A DNA stretch of 52,857 bases from a bacterium (GTDB taxonomy: Bacteria > Pseudomonadota > Alphaproteobacteria > Rhizobiales > JAKIUO01). Every line of letters begins with the position of its first letter. Position 1 is the first letter of the stretch. Of this stretch, positions 18,351 through 27,626 are shown piece after piece. The notes under the pieces were generated by a model, which saw only the letters and a program-made list of their open reading frames with translations, was not told the DNA's origin and did no database searches. Location of the stretch: positions 1 to 52,857 of the forward strand of contig JAAETJ010000217.1 of NCBI GenBank assembly GCA_024228495.1, written 5' to 3'. Both the position numbers and the translations under genes were made by a program.

Positions 18351-18980
18351 ATGTCTGCGAAATCTGACACAATCCTCATTACGCGCTACGCCAGTCGGCG
18401 GCTCTATAACACCGATACCAGCGATTATGTGACGCTGGAAGAAGTCGCCGATTTAGTCCGGCATGGTAAGGATGTGCAGATTGTGGACCGTAAAACCGGC
18501 GAGGACCTGACCCGGCAGTATCTGCTGCAGATCATTACCGAGCATGAAGCCCGGGGTGAAAATATCCTGCCGATCAGTGTTCTGATGGATATTGTCCGCT
18601 CTTATGGTGAAGCCACGGAAAGCATCATTCCGGATTTCCTTGCCCGTTCCTATGAGACACTAAAAGAGCAGCAGCTAGCGGTGATGGAGCAGTTCCAGAG
18701 CTCCGTGCCTCAGGTGTTTGACCCGGCATCCATGTTTGGAGATCCAATGGAATGGCAAAAGAAGCAGTCTGAACTTCTTGGCTCTATCATGGCGCCTTTC
18801 ATGCCGGATATGCAGACATCCGCAAACGCCGCCGAGGAGCAGCCCGCGAAAAAGTCGACAGCCAAGAAAGCCAGTCGCAAAGCCGAGCCAAAACTCAAAG
18901 AAGAGCAGGTCTCGACGTCGGAAGTGGAAGACATCAAGCAACAGCTGGCGGATTTACAGGACAAACTCTCAAAGCTGTAA
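18351..18980 (+). CDS. phaR: PHB synthesis repressor PhaR
   Basis: 209 residues from ATG 18351 (AGGGAG upstream); a frame beginning at 18321 adds ten residues that do not look native. The N-terminal DNA-binding domain is unmistakable: ITRYASRRLYNTDTSDYVTLEEVADLVR. The PHB-accumulation domain follows (TRQYLLQIITEHEARGENILPISVLMDIVRSYG), then a Lys/Ala-rich linker and a short coiled coil at the end (EDIKQQLADLQDKLSKL). PhaR represses phasin and often its own gene and is titrated by PHB granules. The sites before phaP are its likely targets. Confidence 0.95.
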   Translation: MSAKSDTILITRYASRRLYNTDTSDYVTLEEVADLVRHGKDVQIVDRKTGEDLTRQYLLQIITEHEARGENILPISVLMDIVRSYGEATESIIPDFLARSYETLKEQQLAVMEQFQSSVPQVFDPASMFGDPMEWQKKQSELLGSIMAPFMPDMQTSANAAEEQPAKKSTAKKASRKAEPKLKEEQVSTSEVEDIKQQLADLQDKLSKL

Positions 18981-19115
18981 ACCGGTCTCGCCTGGCCCGC
19001 GCTCAACCAAATAATTTCCCTTACCGCTTTTTCCGCTTCCCGAAATCGGCGTTTGCACCCAATCAGTCCGCCGAGAAAAACCATTGGGCGGCGGCATTTT
19101 TACCCAATTAGGCTT

Positions 19116-19154
19116 AAAAAAAACGGGTGCAGGAAGCTGACCTTCCTGCACCCG
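19116..19154 (-). terminator. Rho-independent terminator after phaA
   Basis: CGGGTGCAGGAAG (19124-19136) is perfectly complementary to CTTCCTGCACCCG (19142-19154), with a 5-base loop. Read on the minus strand, the hairpin is followed by eight T residues (19123-19116), so it terminates the phaA transcript. Confidence 0.93.
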
Positions 19155-19186
19155 ATGATGTTTCGTCTCAATGATAGCCTTCAGAC

Positions 19187-20368
19187 CTAGCCGCGCTCGA
19201 TGGCCATGGCGACGCCCATGCCGCCGCCAATGCACATGGTGGCAAGGCCTTTTGAGGCATCGCTTTTCATCATCTCGTGGATGAGTGTAACGACGATACG
19301 CGCCCCGGAGGCGCCAATCGGATGGCCGAGCGCAATCGCGCCACCATTGACATTCACCTTCTCCGGGTCAAAACCCATCTCCTGATTGACGTAAGCTGCC
19401 TGTACGGCAAAGGCTTCGTTTGCCTCAATCAAATCGAGATCGTCAACCGACCATCCGGCCTTATCGAGACAGGCGCGGCTCGCTGGAACCGGACCGGTGC
19501 CCATGATTTTCGGGTCGACACCGGCAGTTGCGAACGCCTTGATGCGCGCCAGCACCGGCAGGCCTTTCTTCTTGGCCTTTTCTTCGCTCATCAGGATAAC
19601 CGCCGCAGCGCCATCATTGATGCTGGAGGCATTGCCGGCTGTAACGCTGCCATCCTTCTTGAACACAGCCCTGAGGCCTCCCAGTTTCTCTTGGGTGGTC
19701 GCGCGCGGTCCTTCGTCCTGCTCAAACACAATCGGATCGCCTCGCCGCTGCGGAATGGTGACTGGAATGATCTCATCCTTGAAGCGCCCTGCCTTGATGG
19801 CGTCTAACGCCCTTTCCTGCGAGGTGGCGGCAAACGCATCCTGCTGCTCGCGCGTAATGGAGAAGCGATCGGCGATATTTTCTGCGGTGATACCCATATG
19901 GCAGTCGTAGAAGGCGTCCCACAAGCCGTCATTCACCAAGCTGTCCTGCATTTCCCAGTTGCCGAGCTTTTGACCAGAGCGGGAGCCAGGAAGCAGATGG
20001 GGAGACAGGCTCATGCTTTCCTGACCGCCAGCGATCATGATGTCCTGATCGCCGAGCAAAATCGACTGACGTGCCAGATTGATTGCCTTCATACCGCTGC
20101 CGCAAACCTTGTTGATGGTAAATGCAGGCGTACTGTCGGGCAGGCTGGCATTTCTCATGGATTGACGCGCCGGATTCTGCCCTGCGCCACTGGTGAGTAC
20201 TTGACCGAGCACCACTTCATCGATCTCTTCCGGTGCCAGCCCGGATTTTTCCAACAGTGCGGATATGACTGTCGCTCCCAATTTACTGGCGGCAATCCTT
20301 GATAGCGATCCTCCAAGGGTACCAATTGCCGTGCGACCGGCCGCTACGATTACCACGTTCTCGCTCAT
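19187..20368 (-). CDS. phaA: Acetyl-CoA C-acetyltransferase (beta-ketothiolase)
   Basis: 393 residues, standard thiolase length. It condenses two acetyl-CoA to acetoacetyl-CoA, the first step of PHB synthesis. Acyl-accepting Cys89 is in KVCGSGMKA, the His in [16 protein letters not shown] and the proton-transfer Cys in TMCIGGGMG near the end. NEAFA is also present. AAAAGGAGC precedes the ATG. phaB (acetoacetyl-CoA reductase), normally next to phaA, is not in the window. Its place at the end of the phaC-phaP-phaR block supports the biosynthetic role over degradation. Confidence 0.94.
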   Translation of the reverse strand: MSENVVIVAAGRTAIGTLGGSLSRIAASKLGATVISALLEKSGLAPEEIDEVVLGQVLTSGAGQNPARQSMRNASLPDSTPAFTINKVCGSGMKAINLARQSILLGDQDIMIAGGQESMSLSPHLLPGSRSGQKLGNWEMQDSLVNDGLWDAFYDCHMGITAENIADRFSITREQQDAFAATSQERALDAIKAGRFKDEIIPVTIPQRRGDPIVFEQDEGPRATTQEKLGGLRAVFKKDGSVTAGNASSINDGAAAVILMSEEKAKKKGLPVLARIKAFATAGVDPKIMGTGPVPASRACLDKAGWSVDDLDLIEANEAFAVQAAYVNQEMGFDPEKVNVNGGAIALGHPIGASGARIVVTLIHEMMKSDASKGLATMCIGGGMGVAMAIERG

Positions 20369-20696
20369 TTTATACTTGCTCCTTTTTTAGTATTATTTTT
20401 GGACGTGATTAGAGTCCTGCCGTATACAGATCACGTAGCGGTGTCAGGCTGCACCTCCGGCGCGGCCATCTGGAAGGTTCGCAGTTGCATGCAATTTCCT
20501 TCGTTGCAGAGAATTTTTACAAACGGTGTCTAATTGGTATTGAAACGCTACATATTAATGATCTGAAGTATCAGGTAGAGATCAGCAAGGCAAGGCTGAT
20601 TTGCTCTTTCCGAGAGATAGGTGACACTTCAATACTGGCCACCTGGATCACACTTTGGCTGACAGCAACGCCTAAGGGACACTATAGAGGTTCCCC
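20369..20696. other. Intergenic region upstream of phaA
   Basis: I see no convincing gene in these 328 bases. They should carry the phaA promoter. The only notable site is a perfect 10-base palindrome TTGCATGCAA at 20485-20494. No complete CTGC-N3-GCAG site was found. Confidence 0.5.
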
Positions 20697-21551
20697 TTAC
20701 ATGCCGTAGGCATCACAGATCAATTGCCGTAATTTATTGGATATATCTCCGGGTACACCATTGCCAATCTGCTTGCCATCAATTTGCACGACGGGCATTA
20801 ACAGAGCCGTTGTAGAGGTAACGAAAACTTCTTTGGCAGCCAATGCTTCATCTACACTAAAAGCCCGTTCTTCAAATTTTAAATCAAGCTCGTCGATGGT
20901 CGCTGCTACGGCCTCGCGAGTTCTACCGCGCAAAATTGAATTGTCGGCACGGCGCGTCAACAAGCGATTATCTTGATCAACGATCCATGCGTTGCTGTGG
21001 GAGCCTTCAGTAATGAAACCATCTTCTTCCACGAGCAACGCCTCGGCGCATCCTTGGTCAAGGGCGGTCTGACTGGCCAGCATTTGCGGCAACAGCGAAA
21101 TGGACTTGATATCGCGCCGCGCCCAGCGAAGATCGGGCACCGTTATGGTACGGATCCCTTTTTTGGCCAGGGCATTATTTTTCTTTTCATTGTGATGGCT
21201 GGCCATGCAGATCAAACTGGAGCCAATACAGTCGGCTGGAAATGTGAAGGCGCGCGGAGCAGCGCCGCGTGTCACCTGCAAATAGGTATAACCATCGCGG
21301 ATTTTGTTTCTGCGCAGCGTTTCGTTCATGACATGGATCAATGCCGGACGCGACATGGGCGGGTCCATGCGCAGTTCACCAAGAGATCGATTAAGGCGGT
21401 CCAGATGACCATCAAGATCAACGATCTTGCGCTCATGGATAAAGCAGACTTCGTAAACGCCATCGGCGAATTGAAATCCTCTATCCTCAACATGTATGAC
21501 GGCTTGCGAATATGGACTATAGCGGCCGTTGATGTAGATGATACGCGGCAT
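20697..21551 (-). CDS. dat: D-amino acid aminotransferase (class IV)
   Basis: 284 residues, pyridoxal-phosphate fold type IV. It interconverts D-alanine and D-glutamate (with keto acids) for peptidoglycan precursors. The start IIYINGRYSPYSQAVIHVEDRGFQFADGVYE and the H-x-x-R-L motif (HLDRLNRSL) are typical. The PLP lysine is about Lys149 (RRDIKSISLLPQ). The EALLVEEDGFITEGSHSNAWIV block binds the cofactor phosphate side. GGAGGATAAT precedes the ATG. Branched-chain aminotransferase or aminodeoxychorismate lyase are the alternatives; YxF-type features favour Dat. Confidence 0.87.
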   Translation of the reverse strand: MPRIIYINGRYSPYSQAVIHVEDRGFQFADGVYEVCFIHERKIVDLDGHLDRLNRSLGELRMDPPMSRPALIHVMNETLRRNKIRDGYTYLQVTRGAAPRAFTFPADCIGSSLICMASHHNEKKNNALAKKGIRTITVPDLRWARRDIKSISLLPQMLASQTALDQGCAEALLVEEDGFITEGSHSNAWIVDQDNRLLTRRADNSILRGRTREAVAATIDELDLKFEERAFSVDEALAAKEVFVTSTTALLMPVVQIDGKQIGNGVPGDISNKLRQLICDAYGM

Positions 21552-21627
21552 TTTTTATTATCCTCCAAGTCAGGGTTATAAGGATCAGGATTAAAAAAAT
21601 AGCAGTTGGAGCTATGAGTTAAGCAGT

Positions 21628-21792
21628 TTAAAAAATCTGGCTCAAGAACTCTTTGGTGCGGGGACCCTTGGCACCATCGAAAAATGTTGCGGGAGGGCGA
21701 TATTCAACGATAACGCCCTTGTCGGTGGAGTAGATATGATCGGCAACCTCGCGAGCAAAACCCATTTTATGGGGGACCAAAATGCAGGTCAT
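21628..21792 (-). pseudogene. 3' stump of a polar amino-acid ABC transporter ATPase gene
   Basis: The last 54 codons of a GlnQ/AapP-type ATPase gene: MTCILVPHKMGFAREVADHI, then DKGVIVE, a FFD and RTKEFLSQIF at the stop. Intact homologues read VTHEMGFAREVAD, so the H-loop region is slightly altered (VPHK). Everything upstream (Walker A, signature, Walker B) is missing. The break coincides with the end of a decayed IS3-type element starting at about 21793, which suggests insertion followed by loss of the 5' part. A chimeric frame extends into the element but is not a gene. Confidence 0.8.
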
Positions 21793-22470
21793 GTGGTAAC
21801 ACGCCCGATTATTAACGGGGGTTATTGGTAGAACCTGACTTGTCATGCGGCGCTTATCAGCTTTGCTGCTGGTAGTATACCGCCGATGGCCATATTGGGC
21901 CACTGGCTAATATATGTCCAGAGCCATCTTGTTGCCTGATCCTGCACCTCCTTTATGCTTGTAAACTGATTTTGATCCAGCCATTCGTGACGAACTGTGC
22001 GGTTGTAGCGTTCCACATAGGCATTTTGCCGTGGTTTTCCCCGCTGTATATAGAAAAGAGCGATGCAGCTTTTTTCTGCCCAGCGTTACAGCACACTGCT
22101 GGTGTATATTCAGGGCTATGATCGCAGCGGATGGCCATTGGCCTACCACACCATTCGATAATCGGCTCCAAAGCCCACACGACCCGCTCAGATGGGAGCG
22201 AAAAGTCCACTTCGATAGTCAGGCCCTCACGATTAAAATCATCAATGACGTTGAAGGTGTGAAAACTGTGACCGTCACTCAACTGATCAGCCATGAAATC
22301 CCCTCTCAGCAATTCAAGAGCACCGCCTGCCGGGCAGCAAGGATCGACCAGATCTCGTTGGCAGTTATGGGAACGCCCAGCGCGTCCGGCTTTTCTCTGT
22401 CGAGCCTCTTCTTCGGCCTGATCCGCATGTTCAGCGTCAGCTCGCAATAGATCCAGTAATCTAGTCAGCT
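21793..22470 (-). mobile_element. Decayed IS3-family element (orfB transposase remnant)
   Basis: Minus-strand frames give pieces of an IS3-type DDE integrase in the right order. [20 protein letters not shown] and NEIWS come first, then [20 protein letters not shown], then [11 protein letters not shown], then [19 protein letters not shown] and NMAIGGILPAAKLISAA with a stop at 21843. A block of about 45 bases near 22310-22355 interrupts NEIWS/DFMADQ and brings a stop codon. A frameshift near 22060 splits the second Asp from the catalytic Glu (VERYN). The outer end reads TGGTAACACGCCCG near 21794. No orfA or opposite end is evident, so the element is dead. Confidence 0.82.
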
Positions 22471-22645
22471 CCCCCCATGAGATTGGGGATCATTCATGAT
22501 ATATCTCGCCACAGTATCGGCGCAACCCACTCAACCTTCTCATCAACCATCAATAATGTATTGTATGATTCTAGAGTCACGGTCCTTCTCTTGTTGTTCG
22601 TTTGCGCATATCATCATTGGAAATTTTAAACAAATTGGGTGCCTG

Positions 22646-23011
22646 ATGAGAACGAAGCCTGATAAAATATCGATCCTTGTGGTCGAGGGGCGCGATATTC
22701 CTCGTGACGGACATGGCTATCTTCTGGACCCGGCTGACTGGGACAAGGATGTGGCCAATACGATTGCAAACGAAGAAGGGCTCGAGCTTGGCAATGAGCA
22801 TTGGGCCGTTTTGAATTTTATGCGCGACTATTTCCATGAACACGAAATTTCCGCAGATGCCCGTTTTGTTTTTTCATTCCTGTCGGATCATTTTGATCAA
22901 TCCGACAAAGAAGCGCGCCTGCATTTTTTCAAATTATTCCCTTATGGTTATGTGAAGCAGGCATGCAAGATTGCAGGCATGCGCCAACCAAGAGCCTGGA
23001 GTACCGGATAG
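22646..23011 (+). CDS. DsrC/TusE family sulfur-relay protein lacking the terminal Cys
   Basis: 121 residues from ATG 22646; a longer frame from 22496 adds about 50 implausible residues. The family pattern is clear: DGHGYLLDPADWDKDVANTIANEEGLELGNEHWAVLNFMRDYF, then FFKLFPYGYVKQACKIAG. Cys107 matches the inner conserved Cys (CysB). The usual C-terminal arm Cys (CysA, eleven residues on, in a GCV-like end) is Trp118 here, in RAWSTG. DsrC with both cysteines carries sulfur as a trisulfide; one-Cys forms are thought to act differently. Sox genes 11 kb away make a sulfur role plausible. It lies next to IS debris. Confidence 0.88.
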   Translation: MRTKPDKISILVVEGRDIPRDGHGYLLDPADWDKDVANTIANEEGLELGNEHWAVLNFMRDYFHEHEISADARFVFSFLSDHFDQSDKEARLHFFKLFPYGYVKQACKIAGMRQPRAWSTG

Positions 23012-23096
23012 CGGGCCAGATAGAATTGCTGGTTTTGAGTGCGGGGCTTTTGAGTTATTGTGAGAAACGAGTTCATGATCGTTTTGGGAGATCCAC

Positions 23097-23633
23097 ATGT
23101 TCAAATTGCACACATTACCTGGAGACGCTAATGGCCAACGACTGATCGCAAGCGACGCTATGACCCCCGAAAGTTTTGATGAACTGGCCAAGATGCTCAA
23201 CATCCCCATAGTACAGGCCCGCAAAATTGGTTTTGTTGCGGCGCAACAGTCGCAAAAAGAGCAGTTTGTCGAGACCTTGTGGAACGGCAAGGAAAGCCAG
23301 ATTACCGCGCAGATCGGCGACTGGGTCGTCACCAATCTCACCCCTAATCTCTCTGTTTTACGTGACAAAGATGGCAATGCCAATATTTATGCCATCCGAG
23401 CAGATAAATTCTCTTCGTTTTATAAGCGCCATGAAGGGGCCAACAGTTTTGGCGATATCTATCGCGCCATCTCACAGGTGGACTGTCTCTACCTGTCCGG
23501 CGGTTTTGAAATAATGGCTCCCTGGGGCGAAGTGCAGCTTGCCGATCAAGGCTATCTCCTGCGCAATGGATCCGACATCTACGGCAACCACAAAGACACG
23601 TTCGATGCGACCTATGAGAAGATGGTGGGGTGA
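23097..23633 (+). CDS. Conserved hypothetical protein
   Basis: 178 residues, soluble, no signal or membrane segment. GGGAG before the ATG supports the start. The centre (QKEQFVETLWNGKESQITAQIGDWVVTNL, then LRDKDGNANIYAIRADKFSSFYKR) resembles small conserved bacterial proteins of the PGDYG type, where GDWVVTN occupies the equivalent position. I cannot assign a function. It follows the DsrC-like gene by 85 bases on the same strand and may be co-transcribed; it is convergent with the TIR-WD40 gene. Confidence 0.7.
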   Translation: MFKLHTLPGDANGQRLIASDAMTPESFDELAKMLNIPIVQARKIGFVAAQQSQKEQFVETLWNGKESQITAQIGDWVVTNLTPNLSVLRDKDGNANIYAIRADKFSSFYKRHEGANSFGDIYRAISQVDCLYLSGGFEIMAPWGEVQLADQGYLLRNGSDIYGNHKDTFDATYEKMVG

Positions 23634-23658
23634 TCTGTTAGCTGAGCGCTGTACGCAC

Positions 23659-25737
23659 CTATTTATGAAACGGGGGTTTTTTCATTTTTTTGCACCATTT
23701 GGGCGGGGTTTTGCTCAAAAAATATTTTTTGCGTTGATCGAGGGTGAGGCATTTTTGGGTGGCACGGCGGACCTTGTTGACGAGATCTTTGTTGGAGGCG
23801 AACAGAGGCCACAGGCGGATGGTGCCATCGCCTGATGCGGTGATAATGGCTTTGCCGTTGGGGGAAAAATTCGCATGAGTAACAATGCCCTTGTGTCCCT
23901 TGAGAATTTGCAACAGTTTGCCGGTTTTGACGTCCCAGACCATTGCGGTATTGTCTTTTGAGGCAGAGACAAGGCGCTTGCCATCAGGGCTGAACGAGGC
24001 GTGCAGGACGGCCCATTCATGGCCCTTGAGGGCGCGTACAAAAACACCAGATCGCGCTTGCCACAAACGCACAGTCTTGTCTTCCGAGGCCGTGGCGATC
24101 AGTTCTCCTTGCGGATCATAACGCACACTGCGCACTGAGTCGCTATGGCCCTCAAGCAGGGCCAGACGCTCGCCGCTGGAGACATCAAGGATGCGCACAA
24201 TTTTGTCGGTTGAAGCGGTGGCGATGCGGTTGCCATCAGGACTGAAATCGGCTGACTCAAGCCCCGCCTTGTGTCCCAGAAATGTTTTCAGCAATTGTCC
24301 GCCCGCCACCTCCCAGACTCTTGCCGTTTGATCGCCAGAAGTGGTGACGATACGCTGGCCGTTGCTGGAAAAAGCGGCGCTGGTGAGGTCATAACTATGA
24401 CCTTTGAGGGTTCGGATCAGCTTGCCCGTGCGTGCGTTGAACAAGCGTGCTTTGTTATCAAGAGCCGCCGTCAGGATCATGCTTTGATCGGGGCTGTAGA
24501 CGGCCCCATTGACGAATCCGTCATGCTGATCAAGGGTGAGAATAGCTTTTCTTTTGGCAATCGACCAGACACGAACTGTGCGGTCCCAGGAGGAAGAGAG
24601 GATCAATTTACCATTGGGGCTGAATGTAGCCCCGCTGACTTGATTTTCATGGCCGTTAAAGACCAGATTTTTCTGTTCCTTGATATAGGCAGTATAAAGG
24701 GCATCGCGCGCTTGCAGGCGGTCATCTGGTTGTTGCGCTTCGTTCAGGGCTTCAAGGGCCAGCAGCATGGCGGTTTGCGGGTCGCCGGTTTGGCCAAGAT
24801 GGTTGGCAACGCGCGACAGGAACAGGGACTGGCGCTTTTTGACATTGGCCAGCTCCTTGCGCATGGCGTCCTTGCCCCCTAAGGATCGATCAAAAATAAC
24901 ACCGATCAACACGGTTGCAAATATAAATAACATGAATGCGGCGCCAAACATCCGCATTTTATCGCCAGCGATCCATTTGCCGCTACGCTTTAATAGAGGT
25001 TTGAAATCCGGCATTTTGAAATAGCGTTTTTTAAATGTCTGGAGCCAGGGCATTTTGGGTATAAATTTGATGCCGGCCACCGGTAACTTCAAGCTTTTGG
25101 TTATCCAACCCGGAAAGGTGCTCCAGCGAATACCCTGGCGCAGCACTTTCAGGGTGCGATTAACATTGGCGGCGTGGCGCATGGCAGGGCGTATCAGTTT
25201 CTCGCTGCGATCAGGGCTGGATAATTTGCCGCGATCATGATCGGCGATGATGGTGCCTTGCAGCTCAATACCTGTTTGTGGATTGTTGCTGATTGGTGCG
25301 CTGGTGTCAGCGTCTGGTTTGGGTTCCGTTGCCTTGCTATTGCCCGCACACAATTGTTGCAACTTGTCTTTAAGGTCGCCAAGCCCCGTATCCCGGTTTT
25401 TGGTCATGTCGACCACAAAATTGCAATCTGTTATATCTGCGCTTGTCGGCGCTTCCAGAATGGCCAACATTGGCTTGTGGCGCGATACGGCCTCTTTCTT
25501 TTCCCATTGGCCAAGATTCGAAGCTTGCCAAAAGGGAGTAACAAGTAACAGGACAATTTCAGCTTCTGAGATGGAGGTTTGCAGATCAGCTTGCTGATCG
25601 TTAAAATCCCCTTGTTCCTGTTTTTTTGTGCGTGAGATCAAAATGGGGTCATGGGCATGTTCGCGCAACCATGATTGCAAGCCCAGGGCCGCCCGCTCGT
25701 CCCGGCTTGAATAGCTGATGAATATGCGCGCCATCAT
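23659..25737 (-). CDS. TIR-domain protein with membrane anchor and seven WD40 repeats
   Basis: 692 residues. The N-terminal TIR domain (about 3-130) begins ARIFISYSSRDERAALGLQSWL and has a QWEKKEAV segment whose Glu fits the NADase-type catalytic position. A Pro-rich basic region precedes one membrane helix at about 263-282 (GAAFMLFIFATVLIGVIF). A helical segment (LALEALNEAQQPDDRLQARDALY) follows, as found before WD40 in NACHT-WD40 proteins. Seven WD40 repeats come next (about 357-640; FSPNGKLILSSSWDRTVRVW and the like), forming one full propeller. No NACHT or NB-ARC ATPase lies between. GGAGGG precedes ATG ATG. It is probably a sensor whose TIR faces the cytoplasm; a signalling or anti-phage role is possible but unproven. 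Confidence 0.88.
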   Translation of the reverse strand: MMARIFISYSSRDERAALGLQSWLREHAHDPILISRTKKQEQGDFNDQQADLQTSISEAEIVLLLVTPFWQASNLGQWEKKEAVSRHKPMLAILEAPTSADITDCNFVVDMTKNRDTGLGDLKDKLQQLCAGNSKATEPKPDADTSAPISNNPQTGIELQGTIIADHDRGKLSSPDRSEKLIRPAMRHAANVNRTLKVLRQGIRWSTFPGWITKSLKLPVAGIKFIPKMPWLQTFKKRYFKMPDFKPLLKRSGKWIAGDKMRMFGAAFMLFIFATVLIGVIFDRSLGGKDAMRKELANVKKRQSLFLSRVANHLGQTGDPQTAMLLALEALNEAQQPDDRLQARDALYTAYIKEQKNLVFNGHENQVSGATFSPNGKLILSSSWDRTVRVWSIAKRKAILTLDQHDGFVNGAVYSPDQSMILTAALDNKARLFNARTGKLIRTLKGHSYDLTSAAFSSNGQRIVTTSGDQTARVWEVAGGQLLKTFLGHKAGLESADFSPDGNRIATASTDKIVRILDVSSGERLALLEGHSDSVRSVRYDPQGELIATASEDKTVRLWQARSGVFVRALKGHEWAVLHASFSPDGKRLVSASKDNTAMVWDVKTGKLLQILKGHKGIVTHANFSPNGKAIITASGDGTIRLWPLFASNKDLVNKVRRATQKCLTLDQRKKYFLSKTPPKWCKKMKKPPFHK

Positions 25738-25888
25738 CCCTCCAGATTAGAAAAAACAGATTTGTCACGGTATAGAGGATGATTTTCAACCCTCCAAGCA
25801 AGGATTGTTGGTAACCCCCAGTTTACTACGTATGGCAAGAACATCTTCAACATGCTATGTTACTATATTCACATAGATATTTCAAAAT

Positions 25889-26818
25889 ATGAGTAAGTTC
25901 ATGGCATCAAAATCGTACAAAAAAAAGAAATCGGCTGCCGCACAAAAGGAAAGCTATTCGGTGCAGCAATTGCAAAAGCAATGCGAGCAGCTGAAAAAAC
26001 AGCTGCAAACCTGCCGATCAAAAAAATCCAAGGCAGTGTCGCGGCGCAATGATGAGCTTGCTCTCAAACCCTATCAGGCAGAGCTTTTGAAGCTGCAGTC
26101 TCATATGGAACGCGAGCAGACAAAATTCATGATCCTGTTTGAAGGTCGTGATGCCTCTGGCAAAGGTGGCACTATCCGGCGCACAACGCGCTATATGAAT
26201 GAAAAGCATTACCGGGTCGTGGCGCTTGGCAAGCCAACCGAAACCCAGCGCTCACAATGGTTTTTCCAACGCTATGTGGAGCAATTCCCGCGCGGTGGCG
26301 AGATGGTTCTGTTTGATCGCAGCTGGTATAATCGTGCCATGGTGGAGCCGGTTTTCGATTTTTGCACCGATGAAGAATACAAAAATTTCATGAAAGGCGT
26401 CACCGGTTTTGAAAAAGATCTGGTGCGTCAGGGTACTCGATTGCTCAAGCTGTATTTTTCTGTGACAAAAGATGAGCAGGCCCGGCGCTTTGATCGTCGC
26501 AAAAGCGATCCTTTGCGGCAGTGGAAGCTAAGCGAAGTTGATGTGCAGGCCCAGGATCGCTGGGATGAGTTTACAACGGTCAAATATGCCATGTTGAAAC
26601 GTACGCATGTCCCAACGGCGCCCTGGACCATTATCAGGTCAAATAACAAGCAGGCCGCCAGACTAAATGCTCTGCGCGTCATACTCAATTCTGTCGATTA
26701 TGAAGGCAAAGACACCACGTTGGATTTTGTCCCTGATCCCAAGGTTGTGGTCTCCGGGGCCCGCGAAATCGAAAAAATGGAAGCTGATCGTCTGCGCATA
26801 GGCAAGTTTAAAGGCTGA
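25889..26818 (+). CDS. ppk2: Polyphosphate kinase 2
   Basis: 309 residues. PPK2 transfers phosphate between polyphosphate and nucleotides (commonly GDP or ADP to GTP or ATP). Walker A is FEGRDASGKGGTIRR, Walker B is LFDRSWYNRAMVEPV, and the lid region has RFDRRKSDPLRQWKLSEVD. The C-terminus (TAPWTIIRSNNKQAARLNALR) is typical. The N-terminus has a Lys-rich segment and a short coiled coil (QQLQKQCEQLKKQLQ). Start may be ATG 25889 or ATG 25901. It is divergent from the TIR-WD40 gene. Confidence 0.93.
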   Translation: MSKFMASKSYKKKKSAAAQKESYSVQQLQKQCEQLKKQLQTCRSKKSKAVSRRNDELALKPYQAELLKLQSHMEREQTKFMILFEGRDASGKGGTIRRTTRYMNEKHYRVVALGKPTETQRSQWFFQRYVEQFPRGGEMVLFDRSWYNRAMVEPVFDFCTDEEYKNFMKGVTGFEKDLVRQGTRLLKLYFSVTKDEQARRFDRRKSDPLRQWKLSEVDVQAQDRWDEFTTVKYAMLKRTHVPTAPWTIIRSNNKQAARLNALRVILNSVDYEGKDTTLDFVPDPKVVVSGAREIEKMEADRLRIGKFKG

Positions 26819-26932
26819 TGTCACTTTGTTCGTTATGGGTCTGTCACACCTTTGTGTGTTGCGCTGCCACTTGTTCAATGGCAGAATTTTAATTGGATAA
26901 TATTTGCCATTTGATCTAGAAGGGAAGTGATG

Positions 26933-27427
26933 ATGAAACTGGTTATACAAACCTCTATGGTACTTCTTGTAGCGCTGTCATTTATGCCGCTTGCAGGAGA
27001 GCGCAATGGCGCGATTGCTGCGGAAAACGCCAATCCTGTCAAAGAACGCCAAAAACTGATGCGCTCAGTAGGCAAGGCCATGAAAACTACCGTAAAAATG
27101 CTACGCGGCGATCTTACCTATGATGGCGCTGCAGCCATTTCTGCCATGTCTACCATGAGCGATGTGGCCGGGAAATATACCAAATTGTTTCCTGAAGGGT
27201 CGGATATGGAAAACTCGATCATGGATTTTGACCAGGAATCAGATGCGCGGCCCGAAATCTGGACCAATCGGAAAGATTTCGAGATGAAAGCGGCGGCATT
27301 ACTGGAAGCCAGCACCAAAGCTGGCAAGGCAGCTGGTGATAAAGCAGCATTGGCAGCGGTGTTCAATGACGTTGGAAACACCTGCAAGGCCTGCCATCAA
27401 AAATACAAAGCCAAAAAACAAGAATAG
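26933..27427 (+). CDS. Cytochrome c' family protein
   Basis: About 164 residues with a signal peptide (MKLVIQTSMVLLVALSFMPLAG...). The haem site CKACHQKY is near the C-terminus, as in cytochrome c', and the four-helix pattern has the haem-side residues in ERQKLMRSVGKAMKTTVKML. Cytochrome c' are periplasmic haem proteins that bind NO or CO. AAGGGAA best suits the ATG at 26933; GTG 26927 and ATG 26930 are alternatives. It is followed by the caspase-fold gene on the same strand after 199 bases. Confidence 0.9.
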   Translation: MKLVIQTSMVLLVALSFMPLAGERNGAIAAENANPVKERQKLMRSVGKAMKTTVKMLRGDLTYDGAAAISAMSTMSDVAGKYTKLFPEGSDMENSIMDFDQESDARPEIWTNRKDFEMKAAALLEASTKAGKAAGDKAALAAVFNDVGNTCKACHQKYKAKKQE

Positions 27428-27626
27428 ACTGGTTAAAACCGGCACTCATTGAGACAAATGAGCAAGGTCTTTAGAAAACCTTAACCTTACCTGCCTACAG
27501 CTAGACAAAATGATCTTTGCCTTTGCCATTTGATATCGGCAAGGGGCCCGTAATCTTTGTTTTTGCGTCTTCAATCGTATCTTACGGGATGTGATATGCC
27601 ACGCAAACAAAGCAGGGAACTTGTCT

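Noticed and set aside
22031-22450. 139-residue plus-strand ORF across the IS remnant
   Set aside because: Antisense of the IS3-type transposase pieces, which read convincingly on the minus strand.
24271-24882. 203-residue plus-strand ORF opposite the WD40 repeats
   Set aside because: Shadow of the regular WD40 repeat sequence.
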